Below, one piece after another: positions 1 through 6,136 of a stretch of 6,136 nt of DNA. Every line of letters begins with the position of its first letter. Positions within the stretch are counted from its first letter, which is position 1. Origin of the DNA: Phycisphaerales bacterium (GTDB lineage: Bacteria > Planctomycetota > Phycisphaerae > Phycisphaerales > SM1A02); the NCBI GenBank assembly GCA_003520025.1, contig DOVP01000148.1, positions 1 through 6,136 of the forward strand, written 5' to 3'. The notes below the pieces were generated by a model. The model did no database searches. It saw nothing but the letters and a program-made list of their open reading frames with translations, and was not told the DNA's origin. The translations under genes were made by a program, and so were the position numbers.

Positions 1-1251
1 CAGTTCGGGCGGCACAAAGGCCTGCAACTGAGGCTCCTCTGATGAACCCACGTAGGCATACACGCCGTGGAGCAACCACCGCCCGCCCACCGTCGCCGGA
101 TCATCGGGCGATCGGAGCGACCAACTGTGGATCATCGACAGTGCCGCGGGCTGATCGAGAATCGGCACATCGCCCGGATCGGCATCGCCGCCGCCTGCCA
201 TCTGGAAGAAGTCGGCGTTGCCCTTGGAGTTCATCAGCACCAGATCCGACTTCAGTCCCTCCATGTCTGCGGCATTCAGCGATGCCACCGTCACATGCTC
301 AAGCAGCGTGACTTGGTAGCCCGCTTTCTGGAGGTCAGCGGCTGCAGACGTCATGGACCAATTCGTCCAAGGCGGCGAGTCCGGGTAGGTATCACACATC
401 CAGACATTGATCCGCGGCAGAAACAGACTGCAATTCGCCATATATGCCGATCGGGCAGCGGAGCCGAAGATCCATCCAGCGACCGCCCATCGCTGCCCAC
501 TCGCGGTGCGGCCGAGTACATCGGTCATTGCAACCGGGCCACCTTGGTCCTTGGGGATCGGTACTGGCGCCGCCGTATGTCCCCGAGCCGACATTGCCCG
601 ACAGATCGTCAGCGTGTCAATCTGATCGCCGAGCGTCTGCCACGACAAGTTCGTCGCGGTGGCTGCTGCTTCGACCTGCTGCACAAAGGCTGCGGTCTTC
701 TCCGCCGAAAGCACTCCGTTGGGCGTGCCGAATGATCCATCAATCCAAGCGATGTCCTGACCCCGGCCGGCGGAGAGCAGCACCGCCGCAACAGCAGCCG
801 AATCGGAGGGATCCGAGATGATCAGTCCGGACGGCGGCGGGAGTCCCGCGGCCGTCGCCGCCGCCCGCGGCGACCCGGTGCCTCCCCAAGCCGCCGCCGC
901 AGCAGCAACCATTTGCGTAGCAGCGCCTTCGTCCGACCATCCTCCGACAGACGAACGCCGCAGCACCAGTTTTGGCTTGAATCGCCTAATAAACATCGGC
1001 GCCAGCACATCGTCTTCAATCAGCACCGGCCACTGCGCTTGCAGCGTCCACTTCGACACCTCATCGCTCAGCGTCTGCGCGTCCGGAACCAGTACCACTT
1101 GCCTCGCAACCGGTACGCGGGCTCGGAGCTGCATCGAGGACTCGCCGAGTTGCAAAAACCAAGGCAACTCCCCGGCGGCTGGCTGCACTTGGGCCCCCAC
1201 GCCGCCCGGCACCGCCAGTACGCCCACCGCCGCAAACCGAATCATGTTCAT
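1..1251 (-). CDS. Secreted hypothetical protein (C-terminus beyond window)
   Basis: This frame is open for 417 codons from ATG 1251 to the window edge, with no stop, so the C-terminus is missing. A second in-frame ATG (1245) is an alternative start; a G-rich stretch (GCGGGGGT) lies upstream. The N-terminus looks like a signal peptide: MNMIRF, a hydrophobic stretch, then a likely cleavage after GVGA (about residue 20), so the protein is probably exported. Residues 51-98 read as an alpha/beta segment (VVLVPDA, then WPVLIEDD at 74-81). Other recognisable stretches are an Ala-rich part (115-136), GQDIAWIDGSFGTPNGVLS (164-182), and RWAVAGWIFG...CSLFLP (254-279). Near the edge, GGRWLLHGVYAYVGSSEEP (389-407) recalls the region of caspase/gingipain-like (C25-type) and TIGR03790-type proteins where a small domain closes; this is resemblance from memory only. 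I do not recognise a catalytic pair. It is divergent from the gene at 1294, 42 bp away. The function is unknown; that it is a real coding sequence is fairly sure. Confidence 0.8.
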   Translation of the reverse strand, partial: MNMIRFAAVGVLAVPGGVGAQVQPAAGELPWFLQLGESSMQLRARVPVARQVVLVPDAQTLSDEVSKWTLQAQWPVLIEDDVLAPMFIRRFKPKLVLRRSSVGGWSDEGAATQMVAAAAAAWGGTGSPRAAATAAGLPPPSGLIISDPSDSAAVAAVLLSAGRGQDIAWIDGSFGTPNGVLSAEKTAAFVQQVEAAATATNLSWQTLGDQIDTLTICRAMSARGHTAAPVPIPKDQGGPVAMTDVLGRTASGQRWAVAGWIFGSAARSAYMANCSLFLPRINVWMCDTYPDSPPWTNWSMTSAAADLQKAGYQVTLLEHVTVASLNAADMEGLKSDLVLMNSKGNADFFQMAGGGDADPGDVPILDQPAALSMIHSWSLRSPDDPATVGGRWLLHGVYAYVGSSEEPQLQAFVPPEL

Positions 1252-1293
1252 CCAAACAGCATACCCCCGCCGCGTTCCGGTACGGTTCCGCGA

Positions 1294-1965
1294 ATGATTC
1301 CCACCGCCCGCATCATCTCCATCGGCACCCTCGCTCAGAACACCCTCTGGAATGAGCCGCGTGATACCCGTACCGGCCACGCCACGACCACGCTCGTGGA
1401 AGGCGACGGCGTCAAGATCATCATCGACCCGGGGCTGCCCCCACAGATTCTCACCGCCAGAATGAGCGAGCGAAGCCCGACGCAGCCGACCGATATCACG
1501 CACGTCTTCCTGACCTCGTTCCAAGACGACACCATTCGCGGCCTCGCCGCCTTCCCCAGCGCCGTGTGGCTGGCCTTCGAAAACGAGATCGAAGCCGCGA
1601 CCATCACACTGCAGGAACAACTTCAGATTGCCAGCGAACACCCCGAAGACGGCGGCGTTGAACCAATCGAGACACGGCTTCAGATACTCGAACGCATCAA
1701 TCCAGCACCCGATGCCATCGCGCAGGGCATCGACATCTTCCCCCTCGCCGGCGTCACCCCCGGAACCTGCGGCATTCTGCTTGCCCAACCACGAAAGACC
1801 ATCCTCATCGCCGGCGACGCCATCGCCACCCGAGAACATCTCGCCGAAGCGCAGGTCCTCCCCACATGCTGGAACCGCGACTTGGCCCAAGATTCATTCG
1901 CCGAAGCCATTCAAATCGCCGACATCATCATTCCCGGACGGGACAACCTTCTGCCGGGTGTCTAA
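1294..1965 (+). CDS. Metallo-beta-lactamase-fold protein lacking metal-binding histidines
   Basis: The protein has 223 residues. The order of elements matches the metallo-beta-lactamase (MBL) superfamily, closest in my reading to small MBLAC1-like proteins: a strand with KIIIDPGLP (about 46-54), ITHVFLT before the metal loop (68-74), a TPG turn (155-157), TILIAGDAIATREHL (169-183) and IIPGRDN (212-218) near the end. The canonical T-H-x-H-x-D-H reads T74-S75-F76-Q77-D78-D79-T80, so three histidines are replaced. The usual His before TPG is V154, and the last His (PGHDN) is R216. Asp79 and Asp175 remain. A zinc hydrolase is therefore unlikely, and a binding or regulatory role is more plausible (inference). 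The frame opens well upstream, but homology starts at this ATG; upstream sequence is the opposite-strand gene. I see no good Shine-Dalgarno sequence, so it may be leaderless or weakly initiated. The frame is intact and shows no sign of decay. Confidence 0.85.
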   Translation: MIPTARIISIGTLAQNTLWNEPRDTRTGHATTTLVEGDGVKIIIDPGLPPQILTARMSERSPTQPTDITHVFLTSFQDDTIRGLAAFPSAVWLAFENEIEAATITLQEQLQIASEHPEDGGVEPIETRLQILERINPAPDAIAQGIDIFPLAGVTPGTCGILLAQPRKTILIAGDAIATREHLAEAQVLPTCWNRDLAQDSFAEAIQIADIIIPGRDNLLPGV

Positions 1966-2023
1966 GAAAACAGCAGCACGCACCGGAACTCGATCTGACA
2001 CGATCTCTGTTGCCGCTTCATCA

Positions 2024-2761
2024 TCATCGTGGCTCGCGTTGTCCTGATCCTGATGTTGGATGGCACGCCGCTTTCGATCCAGCCACTTCTTCAGCTGCGA
2101 TCGGATTGGGCCCCACCCAGAGATAACGGGGTGGCTTCCCTCTCTCAATCGCAATTATCGCGATGAGAGGTTGAGGTAGATACCAAATCGCGGCCCCAAG
2201 AATCGCGTAGAACACTACTTGAGACGACACTTGGGCCGGCAAATTGAAGAGTTTCATCAACCACCACAGCAGAACCAGACCGATTTCAACCATCATCACC
2301 GTGATGGCCCAGTCGGCAGCAGACCAACGCGTCGTCCGGACCTCCTCGGTTTCAGACGTTCGCTTCCATATCTGATACGGCACGAGCCACCCTACGAAAG
2401 GTACGAGTACGCACAGCAGCGACAGATGCAGGCACGCTGCTTTATTCCTTGCTTCCAGTGTGTGTTTATCCACACCTCCCAGCCCTCGCTTGTGGCGGTC
2501 ACCTCGCCACTTCACCCCTTGATCCCTCATCCGATCCGACGTCCATTCGTCGAGGTCACCCACCTCGCTTAGCGATATCCACTTCTCACCCATCTTCACA
2601 CGGGCTCCTCGCAGACGATTTGAGTGCTTGATGTACTCCTCTAAGTCTGAGGCAGCGACTCCATCCTGAATCCGACCGTCGGGCCACTGAAAGGTGTATC
2701 GCGGTTGCGATTCATCCCGCTCAGGCTGCCGTTCTGATTCCGATGTGGCCACTGGATTCAC
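2024..2761 (-). CDS. Membrane protein with soluble N-terminal domain and three TM helices
   Basis: I do not recognise this gene. The frame extends upstream to an ATG at 2908, but I prefer the GTG at 2761 (245 aa). The extra 49 residues look non-conserved, and a promoter-like element ends about 20 bp before this GTG; GTG 2752, preceded by GGGGTGA, is also possible. The N-terminus is polar and charged (residues 7-20). Residues 21-74 (RYTFQWPDGRIQDGVAASDL to about KWISLSEVGDLDEW) form a compact domain that loosely resembles GYF_2-type domains, which bind peptides; this is a weak comparison. A basic linker follows (about 78-105). Hydrophobic segments at about 108-131, 152-172 and 180-205 should be transmembrane helices, and the C-tail is short and polar. 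It converges on the metallo-beta-lactamase-fold gene with 58 bp between stops and lies 165 bp downstream of xylA on the same strand, probably with its own promoter. Confidence 0.7.
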   Translation of the reverse strand: MNPVATSESERQPERDESQPRYTFQWPDGRIQDGVAASDLEEYIKHSNRLRGARVKMGEKWISLSEVGDLDEWTSDRMRDQGVKWRGDRHKRGLGGVDKHTLEARNKAACLHLSLLCVLVPFVGWLVPYQIWKRTSETEEVRTTRWSAADWAITVMMVEIGLVLLWWLMKLFNLPAQVSSQVVFYAILGAAIWYLPQPLIAIIAIERGKPPRYLWVGPNPIAAEEVAGSKAACHPTSGSGQREPR

Positions 2762-2780
2762 CCCGTGAGTTAGGTCCACG

Positions 2781-2810
2781 ATTGTATGCAAACGCGTAGA
2801 CACGCTGCAA
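2781..2810 (-). promoter_or_regulatory. Candidate sigma-70-type promoter of the membrane protein gene
   Basis: On the minus strand there is TTGCAG (2810-2805), an 18-bp spacer, then TACAAT (2786-2781), close to the TTGACA/TATAAT consensus. The -10 box lies 19 bp before the GTG at 2761, predicting a very short leader of about a dozen bases. This is a motif match only; its position in the only long gap on this strand supports it. Confidence 0.4.
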
Positions 2811-2814
2811 ACGC
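2787..2814. repeat. Direct repeat of TGCAAACGC overlapping the promoter
   Basis: The 9-mer TGCAAACGC occurs at 2787-2795 and again at 2806-2814, a 19-bp offset. One copy covers the -35 hexamer and the other lies in the spacer beside the -10 of the candidate promoter. Its placement would suit a tandem binding site for a regulator, but there are only two short copies and chance is not excluded. Confidence 0.4.
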
Positions 2815-2926
2815 ATCCCTGTGAAACCGACTGGCCGGCACGACCATACGATTGGACCGACAGATCGCGGCCAGAATCACCCAGATCACAAAAACGCCAC
2901 CGTGACACCCCAGAACCAATCGACGG

Positions 2927-4237
2927 TCACATCAGGTCGTTGAGGATGCTGTGGAGGAGTTCTTCGCGGCCCGAGTGCGGGGTTGGCTCACCCGCCTGGC
3001 GGGCGTGGTCTTCGAGGGATTCGAGGGTGCAGTCTCCCCCGGCGATGGCGCGGCCGAGATCGGTGTCCCAGCTCTCGTAGCGCTCACGCAACATGGTGCC
3101 CACGCGGCCGTCGGCGCGGATGGCGGCGGCAATCCGCAGTCCCCGCGCCAGGGTATCCATGCCAGCGATGTGCGAATGAAAGAGGTCAACCGGCTCGAAT
3201 GAGCCTCGCCTCCGCTTGGCGTCGAAGTTCAGGCCGCCGGGCGCCAGCCCCCCCATCCGCAGCACGATTCGCATGACCGCCGTTGCTAGGGACAGATCGG
3301 TCGGGAAGTGATCGGTATCCCACCCGAGATTCGGGTGGCCCATGTTCGCGTCAATGCTCCCGAGGGCCCCGGCCGCGGCGGCCACCTCAAGTTCGTGTTC
3401 CATGGAGTGCCCCGCGAGCGTGGCGTGGTTGGTCTCGATGTTCAGCGCAAAGTCGTCGAGCAGGTGATGCTCGCGCAGGAAGTTCAGGCACGTTGCCGCA
3501 TCAAAGTCGTATTGATGCGTGGTCGGCTCCCGAGGCTTCGGTTCAAGATAGAACACGCCCTCGAATCCGATGCGGTGCTTGTAGTCCACCGCCATTCGAA
3601 GAAAGACCGCCAGGTGATCGAGCTCGCGGGCCATGTCGGTGTTGAGCAGTGTGTCGTAGCCCTCACGGCCGCCCCAGAATACGTATCCCGATCCGCCCAA
3701 CCGGTGGGTCGCATCGATCGCCCGCCGCACCTGCGCGGCGGCGTGAGCGAACACATCCACGCTCGGTGAGGTCGCCGCGCCGTGCACATAGCGTGGGTGG
3801 ACAAACAGGCACGCGGTACCCCACAGCAGGCGCTTTCCACTCGACTGCTGCAGCCGCTCGAGCACCAGGCTCATGTGCTTGAGGTTGGCATTCGTATCGT
3901 CGATCGTCTCGCCCTCAGGGGCGATGTCCCGGTCATGGAAGCAGTAGTAGTCGATGCCGATCTTCTGAAGGAACTCGAAGAACACCTCGGCGCGGCGCTC
4001 CGCGTTTTCCAGTGTGTTCGATCCATCGTCCCATGGGGTCAACGCCGTACCGACCCCGAACGGATCGGTCAGTTCATTCCGCATCGTGTGCCAGTAACTG
4101 CTGGCAAAGCGCAGATGTTCACGCATCGGCTTGCCTTCGACCTCGGCGTCCGCGTCGTACCACTTGAACGTCAACGGGTCGCGGGAGTCGGCACCGCCAT
4201 ACGCGATGACCGGGATGTCCTTGAAGTACTCACTCAT
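2927..4237 (-). CDS. xylA: Xylose isomerase
   Basis: This cytoplasmic, metal-dependent enzyme interconverts D-xylose and D-xylulose (EC 5.3.1.5), the first step of the isomerase route of xylose use. The protein has 436 residues, the usual length of class II enzymes (E. coli XylA is about 440). All expected active-site residues are present and fall at the E. coli numbers: H101 and D104 (CFHDRD), E232 and K234 (LEPKP), E268 and H271 (IETNH), D296 (SIDAN), D307 and D309 (GWDTD), D339 (NFDAK). Family signatures LLWGTA, VFWGGREGY and THQYDFDAAT are intact. I chose ATG 4237 because MSEYFKDIPVIAYGG aligns with the family N-terminus; the 26 extra codons up to 4315 would overlap the xylB start region and look unrelated. 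The ribosome site is weak. It is divergent from xylB across 71 bp, so shared control is likely (inference). Nothing suggests decay. Confidence 0.97.
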   Translation of the reverse strand: MSEYFKDIPVIAYGGADSRDPLTFKWYDADAEVEGKPMREHLRFASSYWHTMRNELTDPFGVGTALTPWDDGSNTLENAERRAEVFFEFLQKIGIDYYCFHDRDIAPEGETIDDTNANLKHMSLVLERLQQSSGKRLLWGTACLFVHPRYVHGAATSPSVDVFAHAAAQVRRAIDATHRLGGSGYVFWGGREGYDTLLNTDMARELDHLAVFLRMAVDYKHRIGFEGVFYLEPKPREPTTHQYDFDAATCLNFLREHHLLDDFALNIETNHATLAGHSMEHELEVAAAAGALGSIDANMGHPNLGWDTDHFPTDLSLATAVMRIVLRMGGLAPGGLNFDAKRRRGSFEPVDLFHSHIAGMDTLARGLRIAAAIRADGRVGTMLRERYESWDTDLGRAIAGGDCTLESLEDHARQAGEPTPHSGREELLHSILNDLM

Positions 4238-4266
4238 GTGTCGTCGCCGATCGGAACGGCCGAACC

Positions 4267-4291
4267 GCCATGGCATCCTACAAGCCATGCC
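4267..4291. promoter_or_regulatory. Palindrome and repeats in the xylA-xylB intergenic region, possible operator
   Basis: The 71-bp region between the two start codons contains a perfect 8-bp palindrome GCCATGGC (4267-4274), a second GCCATG at 4284-4289 (17 bp on), and inverted arms GGCAT (4272-4276) and ATGCC (4287-4291). These overlap the predicted xylA -10 region and start point, a place where a repressor could act. The arms are short, no regulator gene is in the window, and I do not recognise a known xylose-regulator site. This is speculative. Confidence 0.25.
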
Positions 4292-4304
4292 TGATAGGCT
4301 GCAA
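4275..4304 (-). promoter_or_regulatory. Candidate xylA promoter
   Basis: Read on the minus strand, TTGCAG (4304-4299) is followed after 18 bp by TAGGAT (4280-4275). The -10 box is 37 bp before the xylA ATG, predicting a leader of roughly 30 bases. The -35 hexamer and 18-bp spacing are the same as in the candidate promoter at 2781-2810. The -10 match is moderate, so confidence is limited. Confidence 0.35.
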
Positions 4305-4308
4305 AGAC

Positions 4309-5805
4309 ATGGCAAATCAACGGTTTGTGCTCGGCCTCGATATTGGTACCGGCGGCGCTCGTGGCGTGCTCGTCGAGCAGGAATCGGGACGGGTACACGC
4401 CGCCGCGGAGGCGGGGTATGAGTTGTCGGCCCCGCGGCCCGGTTGGTCTGAACAGGATCCCGCGGACTGGTGGCTGGCCTGCCTGGATGTCATCGGCCGC
4501 CTGATCGCGGATACGGACGCATCCGGTGATGAAGTGGCCTGCGTCGGCCTTTCCGGCCAGATGCACGGGCTCGTACTGCTCGACGCCGCTCAGCAGGTGC
4601 TGCGACCGGCCATGCTCTGGAATGATCAGCGAACCATCGAAGAGTGCGCATTCATGCACGAGCGCCTCGGCGAACGGCGGCTCATCGAGATCACCGGGAA
4701 ACCGGCGCTGACAAGTTTCACCGCGCCGAAGCTGCTCTGGGTACGCAGGAACGAGCCTGACATCTACGCCCGCATCCAACACATCCTGCTGCCCAAGGAC
4801 GCCATCCGATTGGAATTGACGGGCAGGCACGCGGCGGATGCCTCGGACGCCTCCGGAACCTCGCTGCTCGACATCACCAGCAGGCATTGGTCCGGTGAAA
4901 TCCTCGATGGCCTTGGTATCAACCCGACCTGGCTTCCCGAGGTCCTCGAGAGCCGGGAGATCGCGGGCGAGATCACCGCGCAGGCCGCCGCATTGACCGG
5001 CCTGCGAGCAGGCACACCGGTGGTCGCCGGTGCCGGCGATCAAGCGGCGGCGGGTCTTGCATGTGGCATCGACGACCCGCGTACCGTGTCCATCAATCTC
5101 GGCACCTCCGGCGTGGTCTTCGCGGCCTGCGAGGGTGCCCCGACCGACCCAACCGGGGCGATGCACACGTTCTGCCATGCCATCCGGGATACCTGCCATC
5201 TCATGGGCTGCATGCTCAGCGCCGGCGGAAGCCTTCGGTGGTATCGCGACACGTTCCAGCCGGACAGACCCTTCGACGAACTGATCGGCAGCGGCCTCGC
5301 CGCCCCCGCCGGATGCGATGGGCTGCACTTCTACCCCTACCTGGGTGGCGAGCGGACACCGCACAACGATCCCACGTTGACTGCATCCTTCACCGGCATC
5401 ACCACGCGGCATCAACGAAACCATTTCGCCCGCGCCGTGCTGGAGGGCATCCTGTACGGGCTCAAGGATGGTCTGGATCTCGTGACCGCCACCGGCCAGC
5501 AGGTGCAGCGGATTCGCATGACGGGCGGCGGCGCGCAGAACGCCCTCTGGAGGCAGCTCGCGTGCGAGATCTTCGGGCTGCCGGTTGCCACGGTGCATGT
5601 CCCGCACGGAAGCGGCTATGGCGCCGCGCTTCTGGCAATGGTCGGGAGCGGCCGATTCAACTCGGTGACTGCGGCCATGACCGAGCATGTCAAGGAGTCG
5701 AGCGTCATCGAGCCTACTGCCCAGTCGCCGCAATACCGCGACCGACACGCGGCCTGGCGACGGGGCTTCCAGAAGGAACCAACCGCCGGCTCTACCATGC
5801 CATGA
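4309..5805 (+). CDS. xylB: Xylulokinase
   Basis: This FGGY-family sugar kinase phosphorylates D-xylulose with ATP to D-xylulose 5-phosphate (EC 2.7.1.17), feeding the pentose phosphate pathway. The protein has 498 residues, slightly longer than E. coli XylB (484). The N-terminal actin-like domain starts with the phosphate-binding GLDIGTGG (9-16). The xylulokinase substrate region follows: GLSGQMHGLVLLD (80-92), LRPAMLWNDQRT (98-109), KPALTSFTAPKLLW (131-144) and LPKDAIRLELTG (161-172). SDASGTSLLDI lies at 179-189. The catalytic base should be D244 in GAGDQAAAG, and the C-terminal nucleotide domain shows INLGTSG (262-268) and MTGGGAQN (404-411). I chose ATG 4309 because the family N-terminus begins there; an in-frame ATG at 4270 would add 13 unrelated residues. 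The ribosome site is weak (AGG at 4296-4298). It is divergent from xylA, its pathway partner. The stop lies 3 bp before the next reading frame, suggesting co-transcription. Confidence 0.95.
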   Translation: MANQRFVLGLDIGTGGARGVLVEQESGRVHAAAEAGYELSAPRPGWSEQDPADWWLACLDVIGRLIADTDASGDEVACVGLSGQMHGLVLLDAAQQVLRPAMLWNDQRTIEECAFMHERLGERRLIEITGKPALTSFTAPKLLWVRRNEPDIYARIQHILLPKDAIRLELTGRHAADASDASGTSLLDITSRHWSGEILDGLGINPTWLPEVLESREIAGEITAQAAALTGLRAGTPVVAGAGDQAAAGLACGIDDPRTVSINLGTSGVVFAACEGAPTDPTGAMHTFCHAIRDTCHLMGCMLSAGGSLRWYRDTFQPDRPFDELIGSGLAAPAGCDGLHFYPYLGGERTPHNDPTLTASFTGITTRHQRNHFARAVLEGILYGLKDGLDLVTATGQQVQRIRMTGGGAQNALWRQLACEIFGLPVATVHVPHGSGYGAALLAMVGSGRFNSVTAAMTEHVKESSVIEPTAQSPQYRDRHAAWRRGFQKEPTAGSTMP

Positions 5806-5808
5806 CCG

Positions 5809-5931
5809 ATGCCCCACACCGCCAACAATCGCAGAGTGCTCGTGATCGGCTGGGATGCGGCCGACTGGGATGGTCTGGTCGCGCGCGTACCCTCGATCCC
5901 GGTGGCGGGACCTCACGCAGTTCCCAGGTGA
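5809..5931 (+). pseudogene. 5' fragment of an alkaline phosphatase superfamily / type I phosphodiesterase gene
   Basis: This 40-codon frame starts 3 bp after the xylB stop. Residues 8-21 read RRVLVIGWDAADWD, the typical opening strand of type I phosphodiesterase/nucleotide pyrophosphatase-like proteins of the alkaline phosphatase superfamily; D16 would be the first metal ligand. Such proteins run to several hundred residues. Here the likeness stops at about residue 26 and a TGA ends the frame at 5929-5931. The nucleophile and all later metal ligands are missing. I found no continuation of the family in the other two forward frames up to 6136, so a single frameshift does not explain it; a deletion, a rearrangement or a mis-assembly would. 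The close spacing to xylB suggests the intact gene was in an operon with it. The family call rests on a short motif. Confidence 0.5.
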
Positions 5932-6102
5932 GTCGCTCGTACACGCCAACCTCAGGATTCCAGAGGTCTACAGTGGCCTTCCGGGTGTCATGCGTCACGC
6001 TCTCGAATCAGGTAGGGCGAGGCCAATGGGCCAGTGTGGCGAACAAACGAAGGCGGCGATACCCCACATCGGTTCAAACCACATCGTGCTGAGAGCAGCT
6101 CG

Positions 6103-6136
6103 ATGGCCCCCACCAACAAAACACCGGCGGCCACGA
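6103..6136 (+). CDS. Possible start of a gene running off the right edge
   Basis: ATG 6103 is preceded by GAGAG (6091-6095) at a fair distance for a ribosome binding site and begins MAPTNKTPAAT, a low-complexity polar N-terminus of a common kind. Only 11 codons are visible, so no product can be named, and it may be chance. The stretch 5932-6102 before it holds no frame I can support. Confidence 0.2.
   Translation, partial: MAPTNKTPAAT

Noticed and set aside
67..735. A 222-codon plus-strand frame within the left secreted-protein gene
   Set aside because: It is rich in Arg, His and Cys with no domain, and is the exact codon-register complement of the minus-strand gene, which has a signal peptide and normal composition.
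1966..2023. Convergent gap searched for a shared terminator
   Set aside because: Only short partial inverted matches (AACAG/CTGTT) with a long loop and no T run were found.
2890..2927. Possible xylA terminator on the minus strand: stem ACCGT/ACGGT (2923-2927 with 2899-2903) followed by five T (2894-2890)
   Set aside because: The stem is only 5 bp with a 19-base loop and four bases before the T run; it is too weak to call.
4234..5949. A 571-codon open frame on the minus strand opposite xylB
   Set aside because: It is antisense to a clear xylulokinase, has no recognisable domains and a composition typical of the reverse of a GC-rich gene; it is a shadow of codon bias.
5792..5998. Minus-strand frame of 68 codons starting at GTG 5998
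   Set aside because: The first ~30 residues look protein-like, but the rest is antisense to the phosphatase fragment and the xylB end. There is no family match or ribosome site. It is kept only as a hint of a junction.
6040..6090. GGTTCAAACC near 6071 resembling a tRNA T-loop
   Set aside because: No acceptor, D or anticodon stems fit around it on either strand.
5846..6136. Plus-strand frame open from 5846 to the right edge (WRDLTQFPGESLVHANLRIP...)
   Set aside because: It does not continue the alkaline phosphatase family and has no convincing start. Its C-terminal part is Arg/Pro-rich and unlike a coding frame, so I did not call it as a frameshifted remainder.

Overview
The window is GC-rich, and its genes favour G or C at the third codon position. 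It comes from a bacterium, and I infer a planctomycete or relative. Two things suggest this: a large secreted hypothetical protein of a kind I associate with Planctomycetota, and the start of an alkaline-phosphatase-superfamily protein with the signature VLVIGWDAADW. This placement is inference; no rRNA or marker gene is present.

Left part (1-2761). A minus-strand gene for an exported protein of unknown function enters the window at 1251 and runs off the left edge. It has no stop in 417 codons. It diverges, across only 42 bp, from a plus-strand gene (1294-1965) with a metallo-beta-lactamase fold. In that protein every histidine expected to bind metal appears to be replaced, so it is probably a pseudoenzyme. 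Facing it after a 58-bp convergent gap is a minus-strand gene (2024-2761) for a small membrane protein with a soluble N-terminal domain and three transmembrane helices. A plausible sigma-70-like promoter lies just upstream of its GTG start.

Right part (2927-6136). This is a D-xylose utilisation module. xylA (xylose isomerase, minus) and xylB (xylulokinase, plus) are divergent across a 71-bp intergenic region, which holds a candidate xylA promoter and a short palindrome. Together they convert D-xylose to D-xylulose and then to D-xylulose 5-phosphate, which enters the pentose phosphate pathway. Both proteins are full length with intact catalytic residues.

Three bases after the xylB stop lies the start of an alkaline-phosphatase-superfamily gene that ends after 40 codons. 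It looks truncated, either by real decay or rearrangement or by an assembly error. The last ~200 bp hold no gene I can support, except a possible gene start at 6103. I see no RNA gene, CRISPR array, insertion sequence or prophage feature. The best candidates for something new are the histidine-less metallo-beta-lactamase-fold protein beside the secreted protein, and the broken gene after xylB.
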